Source: Victivallales bacterium (GTDB lineage Bacteria > Verrucomicrobiota > Lentisphaeria > Oligosphaerales > Oligosphaeraceae). From it: a stretch of DNA of 15,150 nucleotides. The notes beneath the pieces were generated by a model that ran no database searches, was not told the origin of the DNA, and saw only the letters and a list, made by a program, of their open reading frames with translations. Every line of letters starts with the position of its first letter. The first letter of the stretch is position 1. A program made the position numbers and the translations under genes. Location: the NCBI GenBank assembly GCA_017538465.1, contig JAFYIW010000043.1, positions 1 through 15,150 on the forward strand. The letters are read 5' to 3'. Shown here piece by piece: positions 1 through 6,633 of this stretch.

Positions 1-1294
1 CTACAAGCTTTCGCTCCGCCGCGAACATGGCGGCCTCCTTCACCCGCACGCCGCGTGAAATGTGCGTGGTGATGTTCTCCAGCACCACGATCGCGTTGTC
101 CACCACCATGCCGACCGCGATGGAGAGCGCCGAGAGGCTGATCATGTTGATGGTCCAGCCCATGAAATACATGAAGCAGAAGGCGATGATCAGCGAGAAG
201 GGGATGGTCAGGGCAATCACCAGCGACGAGCGGATGCTCCGCAGGAAGAAGAAAGACACCAGGATGACGAAAAGGCCGCCCCACAGCACGGTCCCCCGCA
301 CGTTCGTGATGGAGTTGCTGATGAAGTCGGAGGAGTCGTTGATGACATAGAACTCGATGTCCTGCGGAATCTGCCTTTTGAGGTTCTCCAGCTCCGCCAG
401 CACGTCCGCGCAGACCTTGACCGTGTTGGCGCCGGTGCGTTTCTGCACCATCATGATCATGCCGTCGCGCCCCATGGTCTCGACATACTGCGAAATCTCC
501 TCGAAGCCGTCGCTGACTTCCGCGAAGTCCTTGATGCGAAGCAGCCTCCCCTGATTGCGCAGCACCGGAATCTCCTGAATCTGCATCGGGTCGTTGAATT
601 CGCCCAGCACCCGGATGGTGTACTCCATGCGGCTGATCTTCAACGACCCCGCCGGCAGAGTGCGGTTCTCGTTGGCGATGGCGCGCATGATGTCCTCAAG
701 GGTCAGGCCATAGCCGGCCAGCTTCTCCCGCGAGAGGGTGATGTTGATCTGGCGCTGAAGCCCGCCGAAGGCGTTCACCGCGCCGACGCCCTCGATGCGC
801 TGGAGCGGCTGCGCGACCTCGTCGTCAATGATGTCATACAGCTTCTCGATGGACTCCTTGGCGGTCACGCCAATCAGCAGAATGGGCATGTCCGCGGAGT
901 CGAACTTGAAGATGGTGGGCGTGTCCGCGTCGTCCGGCAAGGCGTCCTTGGCCATATCGACCTTGGAGCGCACGTCATTGGAGGCCTCGTCGATGTTGGT
1001 TCCCCAAGTGAAGGTGCAGGAGATGCTGGAGACGCCCTCGCGGGTAGTGGAGCGGATCTCATCCAGGTTCGAGACCGAGCCAAGCCGCTTCTCCAGCACG
1101 CGGGTGACCTTGCTTTCCACGTCCTCCGCCGAGGCGCCCTCCCACGTCGTCATGACCGTCACGCGGGTGGGCTCGATCTCCGGCGTCAGGTCAACGCCCA
1201 GCTTGCTGAAGCATATCACCCCCAGCACCAGCACCATGATGAAAAGCATGCTGGTCGCGACGGGCCGCCTGACTCCGAATTCCGGTAATTTCAT
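1..1294 (-). CDS. RND-family efflux pump inner-membrane subunit (N-terminal 431 residues; 3' end outside window)
   Basis: Proton-driven inner-membrane transporter of the AcrB/HAE1 type, which would extrude drugs, bile-like compounds or lipids through the adaptor and outer-membrane factor encoded just upstream. The start MKLPEFGVRRPVATSM is typical of the family. TM1 is at about residues 12-31. A periplasmic porter region follows, including a WEGASAEDVE segment (51-60) and an R-x-x-G-x-x-x-I-x-C segment near 85-93. TM2-TM4 lie at about 335-354, 357-378 and 386-405. TM4 carries VGMVVDNAIVVLEN (394-407). Asp399 matches AcrB Asp407, and Asn400 replaces the usual second Asp, a variant I recall in non-proteobacterial RND pumps. 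The frame is open to base 1, so more than half of a typical ~1030-residue pump is missing. The start lies 29 nt after the adaptor stop; no strong Shine-Dalgarno is visible. Substrate cannot be told from sequence. Confidence 0.95.
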   Translation of the reverse strand, partial: MKLPEFGVRRPVATSMLFIMVLVLGVICFSKLGVDLTPEIEPTRVTVMTTWEGASAEDVESKVTRVLEKRLGSVSNLDEIRSTTREGVSSISCTFTWGTNIDEASNDVRSKVDMAKDALPDDADTPTIFKFDSADMPILLIGVTAKESIEKLYDIIDDEVAQPLQRIEGVGAVNAFGGLQRQINITLSREKLAGYGLTLEDIMRAIANENRTLPAGSLKISRMEYTIRVLGEFNDPMQIQEIPVLRNQGRLLRIKDFAEVSDGFEEISQYVETMGRDGMIMMVQKRTGANTVKVCADVLAELENLKRQIPQDIEFYVINDSSDFISNSITNVRGTVLWGGLFVILVSFFFLRSIRSSLVIALTIPFSLIIAFCFMYFMGWTINMISLSALSIAVGMVVDNAIVVLENITTHISRGVRVKEAAMFAAERKLV

Positions 1295-1323
1295 TTATGT
1301 GCTACGCCTGTGACCGTAAGATA

Positions 1324-2688
1324 CTATTTCTCCGACGCGGCCTCGGACTGCACCCGATGAATCCTCGAGCCGTCCGTCAGGCGATGCTGACCCTGCACCA
1401 CGATCTCGTCGCCCGGCTGAAGGCCTTCCTCGACCTCCACCAGCCCCCGGAAGGTGGTGCCCAGTTTCACGGGAACCGCCTCCACCACGTCGCCATGGCA
1501 GACGAACATCAGCTCCCGGTCCAGATTGCGCACCGGCAGCGACAAATCAATGGCGACGACATCCCGGCGCTCCTCCAGCAACACCGCGACGCTGGCATAT
1601 ACGCCGGGCCGCAGAACGAAGGCCCCCGACGCCTCGTCACGCTCGTTCTTCACCCGGAACTCGACTTGCGCGGTGCGGGTGACGGTGTCCACCGTGGGGT
1701 AGATCTTCTCGACCACGCAGTCGATTTCCCGCCCCGGCAGGGCCGGCGTGGTGAGCGTGGCGTGCGTCTGGCCGGGAATCACGCGGGAGAGATGGTTCAC
1801 CGGCACCGCGATCACCACCTTGACGGTCGCAATCGAGACAATCGTGACAATCGGCGTGGAACTGGAGAGCATCGCGCCCGGATCCGCCAGCTTCTCGCTG
1901 ACGACGCCGCGCATCGGCGAATAGATGCGCGTTTCAGCCAAGTTGAGTTCGGCGGTCTCCAGGCCCGCCTGCGCCTGGGCAAAGGCCGCGGCCGCTCGCT
2001 GGATGTCCGCCTCCGCCGAAGCAATCTTCGCCAAGGCTCCCTGCACATTCGCGGTGGCCTGATTCAACTGCGCCGAAGCCTGCGCCAACGCGGTGTTCGC
2101 CTGGTCCAGACTCTGCTGGGTCGCGGCGTTGCTGGCAACCAGTCCGGCCATGCGCTTCTGCTCGCGCGCCTTGTCGTCGTAGTTCGCCTGGGCATTGTCG
2201 GTGGCCGCACGGCAACTGGCGTAGTTGGCCTTCTCCTCCTCCAAATCCGACTTGGCGACCGCCAGCGCGGCCTCCGCCGCGGCCAGCGCGGCCTTGGCGA
2301 TGTCCAGCTGCGCGACATACTCCCGGTCGTCCAGCTGTCCGATCAGCTGCCCCTTCTGGACCACCACGCCCTCCTCGACCGGCGTGCCGTCCTCCAGCTC
2401 GAGCTTGAGAAGCCGGCCGGGAATCTTGGGCTGCAATTTGACCGTCTGCAACGCCTCGACGTCGCCGTTGAAGGTCAGAATCGTCTGCAGATCGGCCGTC
2501 GTGACAATGGCCGTGCTCACCGTGACGGCATCATCCCGCCTGCCCTGCGCGGCTTTCTGCCGTTCCTGCTGCCGCGCCGAGTACCACTTCGCGCCATAGC
2601 CGGCGCCGCCGAGGATGGCGACCACAAGAAGCAATGTGAGCCAAAACAACAGCCGATTGGTCTTCAATTGTCTGGGTGTCTCTGCCAT
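1324..2688 (-). CDS. HlyD/AcrA-type periplasmic adaptor (membrane fusion) protein of RND efflux system
   Basis: Periplasmic adaptor linking the RND pump to the TolC-like channel. It has 454 residues. One N-terminal membrane anchor at about 12-33 (hydrophobic, no lipobox Cys) implies an anchored rather than lipidated adaptor. A first lipoyl half-motif spans about 77-122. A long Ala/Gln/Glu-rich heptad region, about 123-250, forms the alpha-hairpin. The second lipoyl half is at about 253-284 (TRIYSPMRGVVSEK, then DPGAML). Beta-barrel and membrane-proximal domains follow to the C-terminus, with LRPGVYASV and LQPGDEIVVQG as characteristic pieces. The hairpin is long for an AcrA-type protein, as in adaptors that reach far into the periplasm. 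It sits in the middle of the operon, 50 nt after the tolC-like stop and 29 nt before the pump start. The stop codon is TAG. Confidence 0.93.
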   Translation of the reverse strand: MAETPRQLKTNRLLFWLTLLLVVAILGGAGYGAKWYSARQQERQKAAQGRRDDAVTVSTAIVTTADLQTILTFNGDVEALQTVKLQPKIPGRLLKLELEDGTPVEEGVVVQKGQLIGQLDDREYVAQLDIAKAALAAAEAALAVAKSDLEEEKANYASCRAATDNAQANYDDKAREQKRMAGLVASNAATQQSLDQANTALAQASAQLNQATANVQGALAKIASAEADIQRAAAAFAQAQAGLETAELNLAETRIYSPMRGVVSEKLADPGAMLSSSTPIVTIVSIATVKVVIAVPVNHLSRVIPGQTHATLTTPALPGREIDCVVEKIYPTVDTVTRTAQVEFRVKNERDEASGAFVLRPGVYASVAVLLEERRDVVAIDLSLPVRNLDRELMFVCHGDVVEAVPVKLGTTFRGLVEVEEGLQPGDEIVVQGQHRLTDGSRIHRVQSEAASEK

Positions 2689-2738
2689 GGGTACGCGGAC
2701 TTCTAAGGAAAGAATGACCCTCCGGACTCTCCGACGGC

Positions 2739-4064
2739 CTACTCCGCAGGCGGCGGGTTCAGGTTCAAGGCGGTGGCGGCCCCCAGGGCCTCCAGGCTGA
2801 TGAGCACCTGCACGTAGGCGTTGGAGCGCGCCAGCGCCGTGTTGGTCAGGTCGGTCTGCACCTCGTTCAGGCGGGTGATGGTGGCGGTGCCGCCGTCATA
2901 CTCCTCCTTGACCAAATCGCGGATTCTGGAGGCAATCTCCAGAAGTTCATTCTGCTTCTGCAGGGCAAGGCGGGAACTCTCCACGACGAGATAAGCCTCG
3001 CGAACCCGCGCGTCCACTTCCAGCTCCAGACTGTTCAGAGTCTTCTGGGCCGCCTCGAGCCGGGCCTTGGCCGCCTTCTCGGCCGCCTCCGTCGCGAAGC
3101 CGTTGAAGAGATTCCAGGTGGCCTGCACCCCGAAGGAGATGCCGCGGTCGTGGTGGCGGTTGAAGCGCGCGCTGTGGTTCCGCTGGAAATAGAGGTCGTA
3201 GAAGGCGCTGATCTGCGGAGCCCATTCCGCCTCCGCCAGCCCTATCGCCGCCTCTGCGGAGCGAACCGCATTCTGCGCGCCGATCAAGTCCGGGCGGTGC
3301 GCGTGCGCATACGCCAGAAGGTCATTCAGCTCGCCGATATCGCCGTTCATCACAAAGTCCGTCTCCGGGGGAACCAGCTCGATGCAGTCCCAAATCGAGT
3401 CCTGCTGGATGACCAGCAACTGCCCCAGCGCCACGCAGGCGTTGCGCCAAGTGCGCTGGGCCTGGATGTAGTTGACCTCGGCCGAGCCCACCTGATACTG
3501 GAAGTTCAGGACTTCGCTGAGTTTCGAGGTGCCCAGCTCCTGGCGCTTCTGCGCGTCGCTCTCCAGCTGGCGGTTGAATTCCGCGTCCTGCAGCGCGATC
3601 TCCATGGAGTTCTGAGCCTGCAGCACCACGTAGAAGGCATTGGCGACCTGCTGGAGAAGCTGCCGGCGAGCGTCGTCGCAATCCGAGATGGCCGTGTCCT
3701 CCGCAATCTCGGCCGTGGAGAGGCGAAAGTGCCGTGCGCCGCCGTCAAAGAGCAGCCACCCCATGGAGATTCCCGTGCGATACTGCGTTGTGTTGTCCCA
3801 GTCACGCACGGGGCGCGCGGTGGGATAGTCCCGCAGGCGGCTTATGCCGCCGGAGACGTCCACGCTCGGATAGTAGGCCGCCTCCGCCTGTTGGACGGCC
3901 GCGGCGGCCGCCTCCATGTTGGCCCGCGCGATGGCCAGGGTGGGATTCTGCTCCAGAGCAATCTGCTTCGCCTTTTCAAGCGTCAGTTGGATTTTCTCCG
4001 CGCGAACGCGCGCGGAGGTCAGCGCGCACACGCAGATTGCGAGCAAAAGGAGGTTTTTCTTCAT
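2739..4064 (-). CDS. TolC-family outer-membrane efflux protein
   Basis: Outer-membrane channel of the tripartite efflux system. It has 441 residues. Residues 1-22 form a signal peptide (MKK, then a Leu-rich core, with cleavage likely after VRA); the cysteines at 11 and 13 do not fit a lipobox, so it is probably not a lipoprotein. Two OEP repeats are visible. The first starts with LTLEKAKQIALEQNPTLAIA (27-46) and has a YYPSVDVSGG strand. The second begins near LAYAHAHRPDLIGAQNAVRS and has WAPQISAFYDLYF and WNLFNGF strands. Both halves have long amphipathic helices, as expected for the alpha-barrel. It is first in the operon, so transcription probably starts in the A/T-rich gap upstream (about 4100-4165); no convincing -35/-10 pair was found. 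The stop is TAG. The family assignment is secure; substrate is unknown. Confidence 0.94.
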   Translation of the reverse strand: MKKNLLLLAICVCALTSARVRAEKIQLTLEKAKQIALEQNPTLAIARANMEAAAAAVQQAEAAYYPSVDVSGGISRLRDYPTARPVRDWDNTTQYRTGISMGWLLFDGGARHFRLSTAEIAEDTAISDCDDARRQLLQQVANAFYVVLQAQNSMEIALQDAEFNRQLESDAQKRQELGTSKLSEVLNFQYQVGSAEVNYIQAQRTWRNACVALGQLLVIQQDSIWDCIELVPPETDFVMNGDIGELNDLLAYAHAHRPDLIGAQNAVRSAEAAIGLAEAEWAPQISAFYDLYFQRNHSARFNRHHDRGISFGVQATWNLFNGFATEAAEKAAKARLEAAQKTLNSLELEVDARVREAYLVVESSRLALQKQNELLEIASRIRDLVKEEYDGGTATITRLNEVQTDLTNTALARSNAYVQVLISLEALGAATALNLNPPPAE

Positions 4065-4163
4065 GGCAGGCGTTGGATTCTGGGGAAGTGACTCGCTTGG
4101 ACAATGGCGTCAAGCGGATAATATAATCTAAAACGATAAAACGACGAACAATCAATAATATTG

Positions 4164-4195
4164 TGCGCCTCGAAGGGAATGCCCCGCGAGACGCA
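4164..4195 (-). terminator. Candidate terminator hairpin after the 78-residue gene
   Basis: On the minus strand, arms TGCGTCTCG (4195-4187) and CGAGGCGCA (4172-4164) pair over 9 bp, with one G-U pair. The 14-nt loop contains a further GGG/CCC. It lies 40 nt past the stop of the 78-residue gene and is followed by T/A-rich sequence (CAATATTATTGATTG) rather than a pure T run. It may separate this unit from the tolC-like operon. Confidence 0.4.
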
Positions 4196-4234
4196 CATCA
4201 CATTCGGCCTCAATCTTCTTCGGGAGGCCTGAAA

Positions 4235-4471
4235 TCAGTTGTTCTTCTTCAGCACGCCGGCCTCGACGAGCTTGTCGATGAGCTGCTGCATGGAATTGAA
4301 GGCGGCGAGGAAGCCCTGCGGCGGCAGGATGAGACGCGTGTGGGATTCCGGCGTGGGGGCCTTGCCCTCTTCTGCGGGCTGCAGGGTGACCAAATCAAAG
4401 CGGACCATGCCGCCCGCGAAATGAATCTGTCCAATGCCGTCGGCGAAGATTTCTTGCTTGATGTCTGCCAT
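4235..4471 (-). CDS. Small conserved-looking protein, 78 aa, function unknown
   Basis: I do not recognise a definite family. The frame is open further upstream, to 4612. I choose the ATG at 4471 because it is preceded by CAGGACATCGACTT, with an AGGA Shine-Dalgarno 9 nt from the start, and because upstream residues are Pro/Arg-rich and look non-coding. The protein starts MADIKQEIFADGIGQIHF. It has two likely beta strands (IGQIHFAGG, MVRFDLVTL), an acidic linker, the strand RLILPPQGF and a C-terminal amphipathic helix FNSMQQLIDKLVEAGV. This order is reminiscent of small DUF3467-like proteins, but that is only a loose impression. No membrane segment or signal is seen, so it should be cytoplasmic. 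It is 162 nt downstream of the EamA transporter gene on the same strand. Confidence 0.65.
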   Translation of the reverse strand: MADIKQEIFADGIGQIHFAGGMVRFDLVTLQPAEEGKAPTPESHTRLILPPQGFLAAFNSMQQLIDKLVEAGVLKKNN

Positions 4472-4633
4472 AAGTCGATGTCCTGTTTTTGGGGGTCGGT
4501 GACGGGGAAAAAACATCGTGAAAGTCCGGTGCGTTCCGTCGGAGAGTCGCGCAACTGGCAATACTGTAGCATGGCTTTGGGAATTTGCCTTGCCCGGAAC
4601 CCTGTTCGCCATGGACTGCCACCGTCGTTTCGG

Positions 4634-5569
4634 TCACAGCACGGATATCAGCAGCCCGCCCACAATGCAGGTCAACCCAAGAATTTTGCGCGGCAGGGCC
4701 TTCTCGTGCAGAAAAAGGATGCCCGCCAGGAAGCCCACCGGAAGACCGAGTTGCCGGAATGCGAAGACCATCGAGGCGTTGGTGGCCTTGGTGTAGGCGA
4801 TCAGCACGAGGCTATAGCAGAGGGCGTCGAAGAACCCCGCCACCAGCGGCGTCCAGGCCTTGCCGCAGATCTCCCGGAAGGCCTTGCGCTCCTTCGGCAT
4901 GCACAGTACGAAAATGCCGTTGCCGACCACCAGGCCAATCTCCACCAGGAAAAAATAGGCGCAGGCCGGGAGGATCGCCCCCATCGTGGCGCCATGGGCG
5001 CGAACCAGGTCGGCGATGATGTCGGAGTCCTTGATGAGATTGGTGGCGCCGTTGTCAAAGCCAGTGTAGAGACAGGTTCCGGTCGCGCCGGCCAGCACCC
5101 AGCCCCACAACTGCCAGGCCGGGCGGGCGGGCGCATGGTCTTTGCCTTTGGAATGCGTGGCCATGCATAGGCAACCAAAGAAGAGCACGCCCATTCCGAC
5201 CAGCGCCCAGGCGCCGGGCGCCTCGCGCCCCAACGGCAGGAAGAACGAGCCGATGGCCAGCATCACCACGGGAAGGGCACGCGCCAGCGGGTAGAAGAGC
5301 GAGAAGTCGAAAAGCCTATAGCCGTTCGCCAGGGAGGCGGTGTAGAAGAGCTCCCCAACGATGCTTCCGCCTAGGCATGCCCAGATTTCCCACGAGAGTC
5401 CCATCCATGGCAGAGGACACAGCAGGAAAAAGGGGAGCATGCACAGCAGCGCACAACTGCTCAGCAGGAAGCAGAAGGCCAGCGAGGGCCTGTGTCCCTT
5501 GAGCAACAGGTTCCAGCCGGCGTGCAGAAACACCGATATCAGGATCAGGAGAAACGCGATCCAAGTCAT
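4634..5569 (-). CDS. EamA/DMT-superfamily transporter, 10 TM
   Basis: Inner-membrane drug/metabolite exporter or permease of 311 residues, the usual length for the 10-TM EamA family. Hydrophobic segments occur throughout, starting with TWIAFLLILISVFLHAGWN. The internal duplication is visible: the first half ends near the GVLFFGCLCMA helix and the second half starts at WQLWGWVLAGATGTCLYTGF. Family signatures include HAGWNLLLK in TM1, FSLFYPLARALPVV in TM4 and GLPVGFLAGILFLHEKALPRKILG before the last helix, matching the usual pattern of a Glu after TM9 and a Gly-rich TM10. The ATG at 5569 follows GGAG about 11 nt upstream. The substrate cannot be inferred. It is preceded by a terminator, so it probably has its own weak promoter, not identified. 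The stop is TGA. Confidence 0.88.
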   Translation of the reverse strand: MTWIAFLLILISVFLHAGWNLLLKGHRPSLAFCFLLSSCALLCMLPFFLLCPLPWMGLSWEIWACLGGSIVGELFYTASLANGYRLFDFSLFYPLARALPVVMLAIGSFFLPLGREAPGAWALVGMGVLFFGCLCMATHSKGKDHAPARPAWQLWGWVLAGATGTCLYTGFDNGATNLIKDSDIIADLVRAHGATMGAILPACAYFFLVEIGLVVGNGIFVLCMPKERKAFREICGKAWTPLVAGFFDALCYSLVLIAYTKATNASMVFAFRQLGLPVGFLAGILFLHEKALPRKILGLTCIVGGLLISVL

Positions 5570-5608
5570 GATGGGACTCGCTCCGCAATCGACTGCGGAC
5601 GGAACAGT

Positions 5609-5637
5609 AAAAACGCCGCGGGCAGATGCGCGGCGTT
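5609..5637 (-). terminator. Rho-independent terminator of the prepilin-like gene
   Basis: On the minus strand, the 9-bp perfect stem AACGCCGCG (5637-5629) / CGCGGCGTT (5620-5612) with an 8-nt loop runs into TTTTT (5613-5609). It lies 32 nt beyond the TGA of the prepilin-like gene and 40 nt before the start of the EamA gene, so it insulates the two. Confidence 0.85.
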
Positions 5638-5668
5638 CGTCAGGGGGGAAAATGGCCTGAAGATGGGG

Positions 5669-6487
5669 TCAGTATGGATAGTACATCACCAGACCGTTGG
5701 AGGTCTTGTCATAGCGCGGATACCAGAAATAGCGCGCCACGTGGTTGTTGGGACTGGAATGGCCGTTGATCCAGGAGAGGCACTCCAGCGGCTTGAAACT
5801 GCCGGCGTGCCCATCCGTGAACCCAAGGTTGGCTTTGCCGCTGTGCTGGAAGCGGGTCGGGAAATAACTGTTTCCCGTCATGTGTTCCGGATAGGCGTCG
5901 CCGGGCTGGACCATGCAGGAATTGCCGCCGTTGCGGACACGGCCCAGCGCCTCGTCGCACATGGAGGTCGGAGTGGACTCGATCACCCACACCAATTTGC
6001 TCAGATTGCCGCCGATGGAGGACAATTCATTGGGCAACCACTGGCGGAACAGCTCCGAATCGTTGGTGGCGTCGCCATTGCCTTTGCTGTTGCGGCCAAA
6101 GGAGCCGAAGTTAATGCCGTATGAGACCTTCCTTTGAGTATCCCAGTCGTAGTCGCCGTCGCGGGTCAGAAACTGCGCCGACTTGACCGGGCAGGAGGTG
6201 CATTCCAAGGCCTTGGGGGCGACATTCTCATAGCGCACCAGAAAAAGCTGGAAGGGGAACTGGGACCAGGTGTTCTTGTCCACCTGCATGAAGCTGGCGA
6301 TGCTGTAGTCGTTGTACTCCGTCTGATATATCGCGTTTGCCAGCACCATCTCTTTGACATTGCTCAGGCAAGCCGTCGCCTTCGCCTTCTCGCGGGCCTT
6401 GGAAAGCGCCGGCAATAACATGGACGCAAGAATTGCAATAATCGCGATGACCACCAGCAATTCAATTAATGTGAAAGACTTCCTCAT
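5669..6487 (-). CDS. Prepilin-type N-terminal cleavage/methylation protein with H-X9-DG domain
   Basis: Type II secretion/type IV pilin-like protein of 272 residues. The N-terminus MRKS-FTLIELLVVIAIIAILA is a class III signal. Prepilin peptidase would cut before Phe5, leaving Glu at mature position +5 (residue 9), followed by a single hydrophobic helix and LLPALSKAREKAK. The C-terminal region has the H-X9-DG motif (His215, Asp225-Gly226, in a FQHSG...FTDGHAG context). This motif defines a pseudopilin-like group expanded in Planctomycetes, Verrucomicrobia and Lentisphaerota. A CxxC pair sits at Cys96/Cys99. I start at 6487, not the longer frame at 6529, because GGGGAG lies 8 nt upstream and the class III signal begins there. 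The gene stands alone with its own promoter and terminator. Its role (surface fibre, secretion or envelope component) is unknown, and paralogues are expected elsewhere in the genome. Confidence 0.93.
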   Translation of the reverse strand: MRKSFTLIELLVVIAIIAILASMLLPALSKAREKAKATACLSNVKEMVLANAIYQTEYNDYSIASFMQVDKNTWSQFPFQLFLVRYENVAPKALECTSCPVKSAQFLTRDGDYDWDTQRKVSYGINFGSFGRNSKGNGDATNDSELFRQWLPNELSSIGGNLSKLVWVIESTPTSMCDEALGRVRNGGNSCMVQPGDAYPEHMTGNSYFPTRFQHSGKANLGFTDGHAGSFKPLECLSWINGHSSPNNHVARYFWYPRYDKTSNGLVMYYPY

Positions 6488-6540
6488 TGGCAATCTCCCC
6501 TTGTTTTGATGGGATGGCGAAATGCACACGTCGCTTTTTT

Positions 6541-6569
6541 ATTATACGAATTTTCTTGGCGAAAAACAA
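6541..6569 (-). promoter_or_regulatory. Sigma70-type promoter for the prepilin-like gene
   Basis: On the minus strand, TTGTTT (-35, 6569-6564), a 17-nt spacer and a perfect TATAAT (-10, 6546-6541). The predicted start near 6534 gives a leader of about 47 nt containing the GGGGAG ribosome-binding site of the gene starting at 6487. This is the best promoter I see in the window. Confidence 0.75.
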
Positions 6570-6601
6570 GTCGTCTAGGGGAAACGCTTTTGCACCGGCC
6601 A

Positions 6602-6633
6602 CCCCTGCGGGGCCCCTCTTCTTGGCGAGGGGC
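6602..6633 (-). terminator. Possible G/C-rich hairpins at the end of the glycosidase gene
   Basis: On the minus strand, GCCCCTC (6633-6627) pairs with GAGGGGC (6618-6612) over 7 bp with an 8-nt loop, overlapping the last base of the TAG stop. A second small CCCC/GGGG hairpin follows (6612-6602). No T tract follows, so an intrinsic terminator is doubtful; it could be a transcript-end stabilising structure. Confidence 0.3.

Noticed and set aside
395..400. Defective pump suggested by Asn in place of the second TM4 Asp
   Set aside because: The affected codon lies nearer 92-97 than these bases in the window, and the VVDNAIVVLEN form occurs, as I recall, in functional-looking RND pumps of several phyla, so it is not evidence of loss of function.
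62..1288. Long plus-strand open frame (408 codons) over the pump gene
   Set aside because: It is the antisense shadow of the G/C-rich RND gene. Its translation is His/Asp/Arg-rich low-complexity sequence with no domain, while the opposite strand gives a clear RND protein.
1297..2706. Long plus-strand open frame (469 codons) over the adaptor gene
   Set aside because: Antisense shadow of the HlyD-type adaptor; Arg/Leu/Gly-rich translation, with no recognisable domain.
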